Assembly: GCF_030160075.1 (NCBI RefSeq)
Contig: NZ_BSNQ01000009.1
Location: 740,295 to 804,294 of the forward strand
DNA: 64,000 nt
Source: Dyella lipolytica
GTDB taxonomy: Bacteria; Pseudomonadota; Gammaproteobacteria; Xanthomonadales; Rhodanobacteraceae
Reading direction: 5' to 3'
Below are positions 41,583 through 51,044 of this stretch, one piece after another. The position numbers and the translations under genes were made by a program. The stretch's first letter is position 1; every line of letters starts with the position of its first letter. The notes below the pieces were generated by a model that worked only from the letters and a program-made list of their open reading frames with translations, was not told the origin of the DNA and searched no databases.

Positions 41583-44042
41583 ATGACCATGCGTCAACGA
41601 GCATTGCCCGCGTGCGTACGCTACCTGCTGCTAGGTGGCGCCGCCTTGCTGATGTGGGCGCCGCTACCGGCATTTGCGGACGACGCCGCGCAAAACACCG
41701 GCACCAACGCACAGAGCCAGCCGGATGCGAGCAAGGCCAAGCAGCTGGGCAATATCACGGTGACGGCACAGAGCCGCACGCAGGAAATGGAGCAGGTACC
41801 GATCCCGCTGCAAATCATCACTGCCAAGCAGATCGATACGCTTGCCGCCACCGATTTGAGCAAGATGTCGCTGTTCGTGCCGGGCCTGGTGGTCTCTGGC
41901 AGCCAGCCCACGCAGCCGAACTACTCATTGCGCGGCGTCAGCACCAGCGACTTCGGCGTGGGTACGGAATCGGCGGTAGGCGTGTACGTGGACGGTGTGT
42001 ACGCGGCACGTTCCGGCGGCGCATTGCTGGCGTTCAACGACGTGCAGCGCATCGAGGTGCTCAAGGGTCCGCAAGGCACGCTGTTCGGCCGCAATGCGGC
42101 AGGCGGCGCGATCTCGATCGTGACTAACGAACCCACCGATAAATTCGAAGGCAAAGCGGTGGTGCGCATCGGTAACGAAGGCGAGCGCTATGGCAACGCG
42201 CTGCTCAACATACCGATCAACAAAGACATGGCGCTGCGCATCAGCGTGCTAGACAACCAGAGCGATGGCTGGATCAAGGATCAGGCCAACGGTCAGCATT
42301 ACGGCAAGAACGATGACTGGGGTAGCCGCATGGTCTACCGCTGGAACATCACGCCCGATACGCGCGTGCTGTGGTCCTGGGATCACGAGCGGCTCAACCA
42401 GCCGCCGCAGCCGGCGATCGGCGTGGTCGCGCTGTCGAACGATGTCTACCAGCGCCCGCCGTTTCCATTGCAAACCTCCAGCTATATCAATCCGCTGACG
42501 GCGCCGCTGTACAACGATGCGATCGAGGCGGACGAGAGGCGTCAATTCAACGGCTCCACCTTGACCATCGATCATTCATTCAGCTGGGGCAGCTTCACTT
42601 CGACGACGGCGTGGCGGCATTTCAACACCTTCAACGACGAGGACAACGACGGTACCAATCACATCGTCACGTACCTCGACACGGCCAACATCGAACACAA
42701 CAACAGTTGGTATCAGGAGTTCAAGCTGTCGGGTAACACGAATCTCATCGACTGGGTGGCGGGCACGAGTTACTACTACGAGCAAGCACGCCAGACCAGC
42801 CAGACCAATATCAACACCGACAGTGTCGATACGTTGGCGCAGAACGTGTTGGGCGTCGGTTTGCCGTTGACGGAAATCAGCCAGGGTCTGGCAGCGTTCG
42901 GGTTGCCGTACAACCTGCTGGGTGATCCGTGGCGCGAGCAGATCAGCAATGACGGCAATTTCAAGGCGTATGCCGCGTTCGGCGACGTCATCTGGCATCT
43001 CAACGACAATCTGGACCTGACTACCGGTCTGCGTTTTACCGAGGATCACAAGGAATTCAGCTGGTACAACGCACCGCGCCAGGCAGCAGCCTTCGACCAG
43101 ACCATCGCCGAGCTCAAAGCGAACGGCATCTTCGCGATTCTGCCCCCCGCTGCACAGGGCGCGCTGAATGCGTTCGGCAGCAACATCATCTTCCCGAACG
43201 CCGTCGGTATTCCGGTCGAGACCAATCATTCCTGGCACGACTTCAGCCCGCGCGCAGTACTGAGCTACAAGTTCACACCGGACATGATGGCCTACGCTTC
43301 GATCACCAAGGGCTACAAGGCCGGCGGCTATAACAGTCTGCAGGTGGGTTCGCTCTATGCGCCCGAGACGGTCTGGAACTACGAAATCGGCCTCAAAACG
43401 GTGGTGCCGGAATACAACCTGCTGTTCAACACATCCGCCTATCACTACCGCTATACCAACTTGCAGTCTTCGGTGCTGGATCCGAACAGCACCGGCTCGG
43501 GCATTCCGTTCTATATCGTCAGCACCAGCGATCAGGAAGCCAGCGGACTGGAATTTGAAGCCCAATGGCAGCCGGTCGAGGCGCTGCGCCTGAATTTCAC
43601 CAGCGCCTATATCGACAGCACCTATCTCAAGTACGTCGATACCTCCGGCGTCAGCCTGGCCGGCCAACCGACCGGCGAACCGAGTTTCTCGGCGACCGGC
43701 GGCCTTGCCTATACCTGGCATGGCGTCGCCAACGGCGATCTGGAATTTGATCTGCAATACGCCTATCGCGGTCGAACCCGCTGCAACAGCGATTCCCAGG
43801 AGCAAGGGTCATGCCTGGTCACGCCGTATTTCACGGTCGGCACGTCGACTACGCGTACCGATGCTCGCCTGGATTGGCATACCCCTGGCGACCGTTGGGG
43901 CGTAGCCTTGTACGGCAACAATATCTTCAATAGGCGCTATGTGACGGGTATCGGCAACTACACCACCAACGTCTTTGGGACCACCTACGCCACCGTCACG
44001 CCGCCGCGGACGTGGGGGTTGGAACTGCGCACAAAATTCTGA
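41583..44042 (+). CDS. TonB-dependent outer-membrane receptor
   Basis: An 819-residue receptor. The signal peptide ends near ALPAFA (residue 31 or so), followed by a TonB-box region before the plug domain (GNITVTAQSRTQEMEQVPIPLQIIT). The plug motif IEVLKGPQGTLFGRNAAGG is near residues 152-170. A 22-strand barrel follows and ends with the aromatic C-terminus (WGLELRTKF). The ligand is not predictable from sequence; the group with VGVYVDGVYAARSGG is common in sphingomonads and xanthomonads for bulky organic substrates. GGGGAGAAACCAG precedes the start. It lies 66 bases after the cytochrome gene. Confidence 0.93.
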   Translation: MTMRQRALPACVRYLLLGGAALLMWAPLPAFADDAAQNTGTNAQSQPDASKAKQLGNITVTAQSRTQEMEQVPIPLQIITAKQIDTLAATDLSKMSLFVPGLVVSGSQPTQPNYSLRGVSTSDFGVGTESAVGVYVDGVYAARSGGALLAFNDVQRIEVLKGPQGTLFGRNAAGGAISIVTNEPTDKFEGKAVVRIGNEGERYGNALLNIPINKDMALRISVLDNQSDGWIKDQANGQHYGKNDDWGSRMVYRWNITPDTRVLWSWDHERLNQPPQPAIGVVALSNDVYQRPPFPLQTSSYINPLTAPLYNDAIEADERRQFNGSTLTIDHSFSWGSFTSTTAWRHFNTFNDEDNDGTNHIVTYLDTANIEHNNSWYQEFKLSGNTNLIDWVAGTSYYYEQARQTSQTNINTDSVDTLAQNVLGVGLPLTEISQGLAAFGLPYNLLGDPWREQISNDGNFKAYAAFGDVIWHLNDNLDLTTGLRFTEDHKEFSWYNAPRQAAAFDQTIAELKANGIFAILPPAAQGALNAFGSNIIFPNAVGIPVETNHSWHDFSPRAVLSYKFTPDMMAYASITKGYKAGGYNSLQVGSLYAPETVWNYEIGLKTVVPEYNLLFNTSAYHYRYTNLQSSVLDPNSTGSGIPFYIVSTSDQEASGLEFEAQWQPVEALRLNFTSAYIDSTYLKYVDTSGVSLAGQPTGEPSFSATGGLAYTWHGVANGDLEFDLQYAYRGRTRCNSDSQEQGSCLVTPYFTVGTSTTRTDARLDWHTPGDRWGVALYGNNIFNRRYVTGIGNYTTNVFGTTYATVTPPRTWGLELRTKF

Positions 44043-44048
44043 GCAGCC

Positions 44049-45464
44049 ATGAACCAGCCTGATCGTCTCGACCTGTCCAACGAACTCGCCCGGCTGCGTG
44101 ATGCGCAATCGCGCGATCCCCTTCCTAGTTGGGCGACCCGGGCGCGACGGCTTAAGGCGCTCGATGCGACGGTGCGTGAGCACCGCGCCGAGATCGCCGA
44201 CGCCATCAACGCGGACTTCGGTTGCCGACCCCGCGAGGAAACCGAGATGCTGGAGATTTTCCCCAGCCTGTCGGCGATCCGCCACGCGTTACGCCACGGT
44301 CGCCGCTGGATGCGACCGCAACGCGGGCTGGCCAATCTGGCCTTTCTGCCTGCGCGGATCGAGATGAGGCCGCAGCCGCTGGGTGTGATCGGCATCATCG
44401 TGCCGTGGAACTACCCGCTGTTCCTTGCTGTGGGCCCGCTGGTGGATGCGCTCGCCGCGGGTAACCGCGTGATGGTGAAGATGAGCGAGTACACGCCGCG
44501 TTTTGCGCAACTGTTCGCCGAGCTCGTCGCGCGCCATTTTCAGCCCGACGAAGTCGTCGTAGTGAATGGTGACGCGTCGGTCGGTGAAGCGTTTGCCGGC
44601 TTGCCGTTCGACCATCTGCTATTCACCGGCTCCACCGCCGTGGGTCATCACGTGATGCGTTCGGCGTCAGCGAATCTCACTCCGGTCACGCTGGAGCTGG
44701 GCGGGAAGTCGCCCGCCATCGTCGGCCCCGGCGCACGTTTCGAGCATGCGGTAGAACGCATCGTGTTCGGCAAGCTGGTCAATGCAGGACAGACCTGCAT
44801 CGCGCCGGACTACGTGCTGGTGCCGCGAGCGGAGCTTGCACGTTTTGCCTCCACGGCACGCGATGTCGTGGCACGCTTGTATCCGGACTTCGCCAACAAC
44901 AAGCAATACGCCAGCATCGCCACCGATCGCCACTATCAGCGTCTGGCCGATCTGCGCGATGGCGCCGTGGCGGCCGGTGCGCGCAGCGAGCGTCTCAGCG
45001 ACGTGTCCGACCGGTCAGCGCAGCGCCTGCTGACGCCGGTGCTGCTGACCGATGTGCGCGACGACATGCCGGTGATGCAGCAGGAAATTTTCGGCCCGCT
45101 GCTGCCGGTGCTGCCTTACGACGATCTCGACGGAGCGATTGACTACGTCGCCGCTCGTCCGCGCCCGCTCGCGCTGTATCTGTTCGAACAGGATCAGGGC
45201 AAAGTCGATCGCGTGCTGGCGCGTACTCACGCCGGTGGCGTGACGCTCAACGATACGATCTATCACATCGCCCAGCATGATCTGCCGTTCGGCGGGGTTG
45301 GCCCTTCGGGCATGGGCGGTTATCACGGCGAAGCCGGTTTCCGCACGTTCTCCCACATGAAACCGGTGTTCCATCAGGCCCGTCTCAACGGCGCCGGCCT
45401 GCTCAATCCGCCTTATGGCAAACGCTTCCGGCAGATGTTGGAGATTCTGCTGCGTCGAGGTTGA
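44049..45464 (+). CDS. Aldehyde dehydrogenase, coniferyl-aldehyde-dehydrogenase-like
   Basis: A 471-residue NAD(P)-dependent aldehyde dehydrogenase. The nucleophile is C250 in NAGQTCIAP and the general base is E216 in LELGGKSP. The cofactor motif includes GSTAVGHHV, and a second core motif is GPLLPVLPYD. The sequence fits the coniferyl aldehyde/fatty aldehyde subgroup acting on hydrophobic or aromatic aldehydes. It starts six bases after the TonB-receptor stop, so it is very likely in the same operon. The pairing suggests uptake of a compound whose aldehyde intermediate it oxidises; the actual substrate is not known. Confidence 0.92.
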   Translation: MNQPDRLDLSNELARLRDAQSRDPLPSWATRARRLKALDATVREHRAEIADAINADFGCRPREETEMLEIFPSLSAIRHALRHGRRWMRPQRGLANLAFLPARIEMRPQPLGVIGIIVPWNYPLFLAVGPLVDALAAGNRVMVKMSEYTPRFAQLFAELVARHFQPDEVVVVNGDASVGEAFAGLPFDHLLFTGSTAVGHHVMRSASANLTPVTLELGGKSPAIVGPGARFEHAVERIVFGKLVNAGQTCIAPDYVLVPRAELARFASTARDVVARLYPDFANNKQYASIATDRHYQRLADLRDGAVAAGARSERLSDVSDRSAQRLLTPVLLTDVRDDMPVMQQEIFGPLLPVLPYDDLDGAIDYVAARPRPLALYLFEQDQGKVDRVLARTHAGGVTLNDTIYHIAQHDLPFGGVGPSGMGGYHGEAGFRTFSHMKPVFHQARLNGAGLLNPPYGKRFRQMLEILLRRG

Positions 45465-45502
45465 AAACCGTCGGCGCGTTCAGGCGCCCTAGACTAGAAA
45501 CG

Positions 45503-45532
45503 AAAAAACCTCTCCGCTTGCGCGGAGAGGTT
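45503..45532 (-). terminator. Intrinsic terminator of the FadL-type gene (possibly bidirectional)
   Basis: An 11-bp perfect stem (45507-45517 with 45522-45532) closes on a TTGC loop. On the minus strand it is followed by a T-run (complement of AAAAAA 45503-45508), a classical intrinsic terminator for the porin gene ending at 45555. It also lies 38 bases after the stop of the convergent aldehyde dehydrogenase gene. Confidence 0.85.
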
Positions 45533-45554
45533 GTCGAGTACGGCGTACAACCGA

Positions 45555-46976
45555 TCAGAACTTGTAGACGGCCGACAGGGCAAACAGATTGCCGTAGTCG
45601 TCGTAGGTCCCGGTGATGGTGTCTTCGGTCGCGCTCACGTCGTTGTTGATCGACGCGCGATTCACAAAAATGTGCGCATACGAGGCATTGAGTGACAGGT
45701 GCTCGCTCGCCTTGTAGCCGACACCGAACGAGAGCAGTTTGCGCGTCTCGTCCGGCACGCGCACATCGCGCGTCGCCGCAGCCGTCGGGGTGGTGTCGAA
45801 GCCGATACCGCCACGCAGCGTCAGCTTGTCGGTGAGGTAGTACTCGCCACCGAACGATGCGTACCAGGAGTTGTGCCAGTCGAACACCTGGGTGGTGGCC
45901 GGCTGTGCCGCATTGCCGTAGTTGACGGTGAGGTTCTTGAAGACGTCCCACTGGGTGTAGCTGACGTCTGCACCGAAGCCGAACTTATCTTCCTGATGCC
46001 AGTAGCTGGTGGTCGTCACAGCCGGGGTCGTGAAATCGGCCGTACCACTGGTGTTCTGGAAGGGCAGGTTGCTCGTATTCAGGCCCAGCACGGGCGCCAG
46101 CTGGTTGATCAGGGTCGACACGTTCTGCGGCACATTGAAATCTGCCGTGCCCTGCAGGCGGTGGCTGATCTTGGAGCGGTAGTTGAAGGCCAGGCGATCC
46201 TGCGAATCGATCTTCCACAGACCGCCCAACTGCCAACCCCAGGCCCAGTCACTACCGGTGATGCGTGCCTGCCCGTCGGTACCTGGCGGAATCAAACCGT
46301 ACACCGCGCTAGGAGGCAGATTGAGCTTGCTGCCCGGGCCCGCCAAGGCCAGGCCAACACTGGCGAAATTGATCGCATTGGTCAGCGTGGCGCTGGTGCG
46401 CTGCGCGATGGCGCTGCCGCCGATGCTGAAGTTGTCGGCGACATCAAACGATGCCGACAGCGTGCCATCCAACGACTCGAACTTCGATTCGATCGCGTTG
46501 TAGCGGCCGACCCAACCGTTGTCGTATTCGGTCTTGAAGCCGAACGGCACCGTGAACGCCGCGCCGACGTGCCAGCGATCGCTTACCTGGGTTTCGAAGA
46601 AAAACGCCGGCACCGGCATGGTGGTGCCGGCATCGCCGCCATTGTTGCCGCTGATCGGGTTGCCAAGTACGTCGTGGGCGCTGCCGCTGAATTGGGCGCT
46701 GAAGTTGATGGCGGTGACGTCCGCCTCGAAATAGGTACCCTTGAGGTCGGTCATGGATGCCGGGCCGTTGGCCACGACAGACACATCACCACCACCAGCG
46801 GCCAGGGAGCCTGCATAGGCGCGGCCCATAGCCTGGGCGCTGTCTTCCTTCAGCTGAAAAGCGCTCGCGCGGGCCTGCTGCGGGGCTGCCAGGGCGCCTG
46901 CAATGGCCAGGCCGAGGGCGGCCAGCGCAAACGGACGGGCACCACAACGGGTGGTGTTACGGGAAAACATGGACAT
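45555..46976 (-). CDS. FadL-family outer-membrane porin for hydrophobic compounds
   Basis: A 473-residue outer-membrane protein of the FadL/TodX family. The signal peptide is long, ending near QQARASA, and the mature N-terminus reads AFQLKEDSAQAMGRAYAG, which forms the plug hatch of FadL-type channels. A 14-strand barrel follows and ends in a terminal Phe (ALSAVYKF). The family moves long-chain fatty acids or aromatic hydrocarbons through the outer membrane. The start at 46976 has AGGAG upstream. It is convergent with the aldehyde dehydrogenase gene and shares the hairpin between them, so its link to that operon is plausible. Confidence 0.92.
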   Translation of the reverse strand: MSMFSRNTTRCGARPFALAALGLAIAGALAAPQQARASAFQLKEDSAQAMGRAYAGSLAAGGGDVSVVANGPASMTDLKGTYFEADVTAINFSAQFSGSAHDVLGNPISGNNGGDAGTTMPVPAFFFETQVSDRWHVGAAFTVPFGFKTEYDNGWVGRYNAIESKFESLDGTLSASFDVADNFSIGGSAIAQRTSATLTNAINFASVGLALAGPGSKLNLPPSAVYGLIPPGTDGQARITGSDWAWGWQLGGLWKIDSQDRLAFNYRSKISHRLQGTADFNVPQNVSTLINQLAPVLGLNTSNLPFQNTSGTADFTTPAVTTTSYWHQEDKFGFGADVSYTQWDVFKNLTVNYGNAAQPATTQVFDWHNSWYASFGGEYYLTDKLTLRGGIGFDTTPTAAATRDVRVPDETRKLLSFGVGYKASEHLSLNASYAHIFVNRASINNDVSATEDTITGTYDDYGNLFALSAVYKF

Positions 46977-47225
46977 CGCTTGCTCCTGCTTTTTTGTTGA
47001 CGGCTCGGGTCGTAGCGGGGGCATGCGGTTCGCCGGAAATTCATACGCGCGTTTGATACCCCAGGCGGGCACTGTGCCGACTCGAGTCAGGGCATGCAAG
47101 TGCAGTTGCAGCAATCGGCGCGGGCCGAGAGGAGAGTGCTGAGAGCCTGCCTAAGTTCTCCGAGGGCGACGCTGACGATAGGTACTGCTAACCTTCGGCC
47201 ACAGGTCATCCCCGCGGGCATCGCC

Positions 47226-47516
47226 ATGCATTGTTTCGTTTATGCCAGCCAGCGCAAGGCCGACACGTATGTGTGGCTGGATCGCCAGGATAACTTCGAG
47301 GTGTTGCCCGCGCCGCTGGCCTTGCTGCTCGGCGATTTGCGTTTCGTGCTGGAAGTGGAGTTGCACGTGCAACGGCGTCTGCCGCAGGAAGACGTTGCCG
47401 TGGTGATGGAACACCTGCGCACGCGCGGCTGGCACTTGCAATTGCCGCCGCAGGAAACGCTCGCCACCGCCGGCATGCTCGATCAGGAAGCGGCGCCCAA
47501 ACGCCATGACGAATAA
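47226..47516 (+). CDS. YcgL domain-containing protein
   Basis: A 96-residue soluble protein of the YcgL family. The N-terminal core MHCFVYASQRKADTYVWLD is characteristic and is followed by a helix-rich part ending in QETLATAGMLDQE. The function is unknown in bacteria; E. coli YcgL is uncharacterised. I place the start at ATG 47226, where the family N-terminus begins. It is in the same direction as the ankyrin gene, 53 bases upstream of it. Confidence 0.88.
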   Translation: MHCFVYASQRKADTYVWLDRQDNFEVLPAPLALLLGDLRFVLEVELHVQRRLPQEDVAVVMEHLRTRGWHLQLPPQETLATAGMLDQEAAPKRHDE

Positions 47517-47569
47517 CCGTTAACAAGCGATTACCGTCTGACGCGCCCCTGATTCCTATACTCGCCGAC

Positions 47570-50500
47570 ATGCCACCCATTAAATCGCGCCGCTCATCTT
47601 CCGTGCTGACTTCCTTTATCTGGTTCGTGCCAGGTTTGATCGCAGCCGCCATCGCCGCCGCCATCGGCGCCCATCCGCTCACGCTGATCCCACTGCTGCT
47701 GGCCAATACGTTGACCATGACCGCAGTTTGTCACGCGATCGGATTCGATCCAGAACCCAACTTCACCCGCACTGCCCTGCGGCGCGGTGCGGCGCACTTG
47801 GCCATGCTCACCTGTTATGTGGCGGTGGTATTCCTGCTGATCGCGTGGCCGATGCTGCGACTCAGCCAGCACCCGACACTGGGCGCCAGCTTGCTGTTGG
47901 CGGCCGCGCTGGTCGTGGCGCTGATGGTGCTATGGCGCCTATGGCCGGCCTTTGCACTGGTGTTTGTCTGGGATGACGCCTATCCCGCGCACGGCAGCAA
48001 CGAAGGCTCGTGGCTGTTCACGGCCACGGTGCGCAGTGTGGCGTTTGGGCGGCACCTTGCGCGCGAGGAAGATTTTTTCAGCCATTTCCTACCCAGCGCA
48101 CTGAGTCTGCTCATACTCTCGTTCGCTGCCATCGCGCTGAGCGGGCTGTACGGCGTCCTGCCGACAGAAATGCGCACCGCTGCGCTGGTGCTGTATGCCG
48201 TGGTGCTGATGCCCTTGGGTTGCCTGCTCATCGCCAACCGCACGCTGCGCGTGATGTTGTGCGAGAGCCGTCGATCGCGGCGGCGTGATGCGCCGCGTTC
48301 CGAGACCACGACGCCGGTTGCGGCGGCGCCCGCTTCCACACCTCAGCTGAGCGAACAAGAACGCCTGGCCGGTACGCCGGAACAGGCGCAAGCATTGCTG
48401 GCTGCGACCCGCCAGGGCGACATCGCGCGCGCCCTCGCCCTGGTCGAGGCCGGAGCCGATCCAAACACGGCGCCAACCGCTGGCGATCGCGACCAGCGCC
48501 CGGTGCTGATGCTGGCTGCGCTGTTGCCTGATCCGCACCTGCTGCGCGCGCTGATCGTCAAAGGCGCCGACGTCAACCGCGCTAGCGGTGGCCTCACACC
48601 GCTGCTGGCTGCCACGCGCGACAGCTGGCATGGTCGCGCGGACGCCGTGATGACCTTGCTGGCCAACGGCGCCAATCCGCTCGCCGCCGATGCCGACGGC
48701 AACACGCCGCTGCACGGCGCCGTACTTAGTGGCGAACCCACTGTTGCGGCGATGCTGCTCGATGCGGGTGCGTCGATCGACGCGCTCAACAAGGTCGGCG
48801 CCAGTCCGTTGTCGATCGCCTGCCGCGCCGCCAACTGGCCTTTGCTGCAATTCCTGCTGGAACGCGGTGCCAAGGCATCTCCGGCGCATGGCGAACCGGC
48901 GCTGATCGCCGCTGCCGGCATCGCCGATGACGACGTCACGGGCGTGAAGATGCTGCTGAAACATCGTGCAGCTGTAAATGCCGTCGACGCCAAGCAACGC
49001 AGTGCCTTGATGACCGCCGCCGCCGAGGGACACGAGCAGATCGCACGCGCACTGCGCATCGCGGGTGCGGATGTGAATCTGGTCGATCATCACGGCAGCA
49101 CGGCGCTGATGGAAGCATCTCGTGCCGGTGCCGTCGGCGTCGTGCAACTACTTGCCGAGGCGCAGGCGGATGCGCGTGCCCGCGACAAGCACGGCCGCGA
49201 TGCGTTGACGCTGGCCTGTCAGTCACCCCATGCACACGTTGAAACGGTGCGTGCCCTGCTCGCGCTCGGCGCCGAACCGAAAACCCCCGGCAGCAACGGC
49301 CGCAGCGCGCTCGATCACGCCGCCGCCAGCGGTCGCTGGGATCTGGTCGCGCTGCTCGATCCGGATACGCCGCTACCGGCCAGCCTGAATCTCGATGCGA
49401 TTTCCGAAGGTGCCGATACGCCGGCGCACCTGCTCGACGCGCTTCGCTTCGGACATTGGGCGATCGTTTCCAGCTTCGCGACGCGCACGCGCGATTGGTC
49501 GCAAGCACAACTCGCACAGCTCTATCTCGATCTCACCGAACCCGGCCTCAGCGCGGCGCGGCGCTGGCTACTCGATCATGGCCTGCAGGCCGAAGCCCGC
49601 CTGCAACCGCAATTGATCGACGATATCGACAGCGACCATCCCATCCTTCCGCCGCTCGGACGTCGCTTGTTCGACGCCTTGCTGCCGCTGCTGCCCGACA
49701 GCACCGAAGCCATCGAAGATTTGCTCGATGGCGGCGCGACTCCCGCCGGCGCCGGACTACTCTCGCAAGCCCTGGGCCGACTGCACAACGCACCTCAAGC
49801 GACCGCATTGCCGCTGGCCTTGCTCGAGCGTGGCGCCGATCCGTTCGGCGCCGACGAACGCGAACGCACGCCGGTGTACCTGGCGGCCGCCCACGGCCAG
49901 CTTGCGTTGCTGCAAGCATTGCTGAGCCGCGGCTGCAATCCGAACAGCCGCGACGGCAACGGACGGACGCCGCTATTCGCCGCACTTGAACACGGCGCCG
50001 ATGCGTTGCCGCTAGTGCGCACACTGGTGGCGCATGGCGCGGATGCCGAAGCCGTCGATGCGAACGGCGAAACGCCTCTCGGGCTCGCACTCGAACATCC
50101 AGAGCTGGAACGCTGGCTCGACTGGAACGGCTGGCAGCGCCCACGCCGACCGCTGCGCGCTGACGATCTGATTCGCGCCACCATGCACGGCGAAGACATC
50201 GCCGTACGCCGTCTGCTGGAACTCGGCTTCCCTGTCGATGCGCGCGATGCGCAAGGCGCCACCGCGCTGTTGCACGCCTGCGGTGCCGGGCATCGCGAAG
50301 TCGCCGTAACGCTGATCGATGCAGGTGCCGATGTAGGGGCCAGCGCCAGCAATGGCATGACGCCGCTTGCCGCAGCCGTCGCTGCGCGGCGTGAAGCGCT
50401 AGTGGCCTTGCTGCTTGAACGCGGTGCCACGGTGGACCAACGCCTGCCGGGCGATGCCACGGCCTTGATGGTTGCCGCCGTGCAGGGTTATCCCGAGATC

Positions 50501-51034
50501 GCCGAGCAACTGCTGGAAGCCGGCGCCGACGCCAACGCCGTAGACGCGCGCGGACATAGCGCACTGCATGCCGGCTCGCAGTTCGGCTTCGAACAGAACG
50601 ACAGCTTGCGCGCGCGTCGCCTGTTCGATGCGCTGCTCAAGCGCAAGGCCGATCCGAATCTGGCCGATAGCGAAGGCAAAACGGCGCTGCTCTTGTTGCT
50701 CGGCGCTCATTTGCGCCCGGGCAGTCCGTGCGACGCAACGCATATCGGGGCTCTGTTGCCGGTGCTGCTCGATGCCGGTGCGCGTATCGAGCATGCCGAT
50801 CAGCGCGGCGTGACTGCCCTGCATGCCTGCGCCATGCATGCTTTGCTGCCGCCGGCCCGCGTCTTGCTGGCGCGCGGCGCGGATCGCAACGCGGCGGATA
50901 CTTTCGGCCGCACCGCGGCGGATGTGGCGCGACACCTGGGCTTTATCGACATCGCGCACGAGTTGGCCGCACGCGGAGGAGCCATTCCCAGCGTGCGTCA
51001 GACCTTGCGCCAACCGGCGCAGCCTTCCGAGTAA
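47570..51034 (+). CDS. Membrane-anchored ankyrin-repeat protein
   Basis: A 1154-residue protein. The N-terminal 235 residues hold about six membrane helices (for example near residues 13-33, 36-56, 74-95, 103-124, 170-190 and 204-228), followed by a basic linker with RRSRRRDA. From about residue 260 to the end there are some twenty ankyrin-type repeats of the form G-x-TPLxxAxxxG-x-x-x-x-LLLxxGA, with an interruption near residues 600-680. Ankyrin arrays bind proteins; here they would face the cytoplasm from the inner membrane. The partner is unknown. Such long membrane-ankyrin fusions occur in xanthomonads. Confidence 0.88.
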   Translation: MPPIKSRRSSSVLTSFIWFVPGLIAAAIAAAIGAHPLTLIPLLLANTLTMTAVCHAIGFDPEPNFTRTALRRGAAHLAMLTCYVAVVFLLIAWPMLRLSQHPTLGASLLLAAALVVALMVLWRLWPAFALVFVWDDAYPAHGSNEGSWLFTATVRSVAFGRHLAREEDFFSHFLPSALSLLILSFAAIALSGLYGVLPTEMRTAALVLYAVVLMPLGCLLIANRTLRVMLCESRRSRRRDAPRSETTTPVAAAPASTPQLSEQERLAGTPEQAQALLAATRQGDIARALALVEAGADPNTAPTAGDRDQRPVLMLAALLPDPHLLRALIVKGADVNRASGGLTPLLAATRDSWHGRADAVMTLLANGANPLAADADGNTPLHGAVLSGEPTVAAMLLDAGASIDALNKVGASPLSIACRAANWPLLQFLLERGAKASPAHGEPALIAAAGIADDDVTGVKMLLKHRAAVNAVDAKQRSALMTAAAEGHEQIARALRIAGADVNLVDHHGSTALMEASRAGAVGVVQLLAEAQADARARDKHGRDALTLACQSPHAHVETVRALLALGAEPKTPGSNGRSALDHAAASGRWDLVALLDPDTPLPASLNLDAISEGADTPAHLLDALRFGHWAIVSSFATRTRDWSQAQLAQLYLDLTEPGLSAARRWLLDHGLQAEARLQPQLIDDIDSDHPILPPLGRRLFDALLPLLPDSTEAIEDLLDGGATPAGAGLLSQALGRLHNAPQATALPLALLERGADPFGADERERTPVYLAAAHGQLALLQALLSRGCNPNSRDGNGRTPLFAALEHGADALPLVRTLVAHGADAEAVDANGETPLGLALEHPELERWLDWNGWQRPRRPLRADDLIRATMHGEDIAVRRLLELGFPVDARDAQGATALLHACGAGHREVAVTLIDAGADVGASASNGMTPLAAAVAARREALVALLLERGATVDQRLPGDATALMVAAVQGYPEIAEQLLEAGADANAVDARGHSALHAGSQFGFEQNDSLRARRLFDALLKRKADPNLADSEGKTALLLLLGAHLRPGSPCDATHIGALLPVLLDAGARIEHADQRGVTALHACAMHALLPPARVLLARGADRNAADTFGRTAADVARHLGFIDIAHELAARGGAIPSVRQTLRQPAQPSE

Positions 51035-51044
51035 GTTGGGGTGA

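Noticed and set aside
42576-43805. 409-codon minus-strand frame
   Set aside because: Antisense to the TonB-dependent receptor gene.
45699-47000. 433-codon plus-strand frame
   Set aside because: Antisense to the FadL-type porin gene, with biased Arg/His composition.
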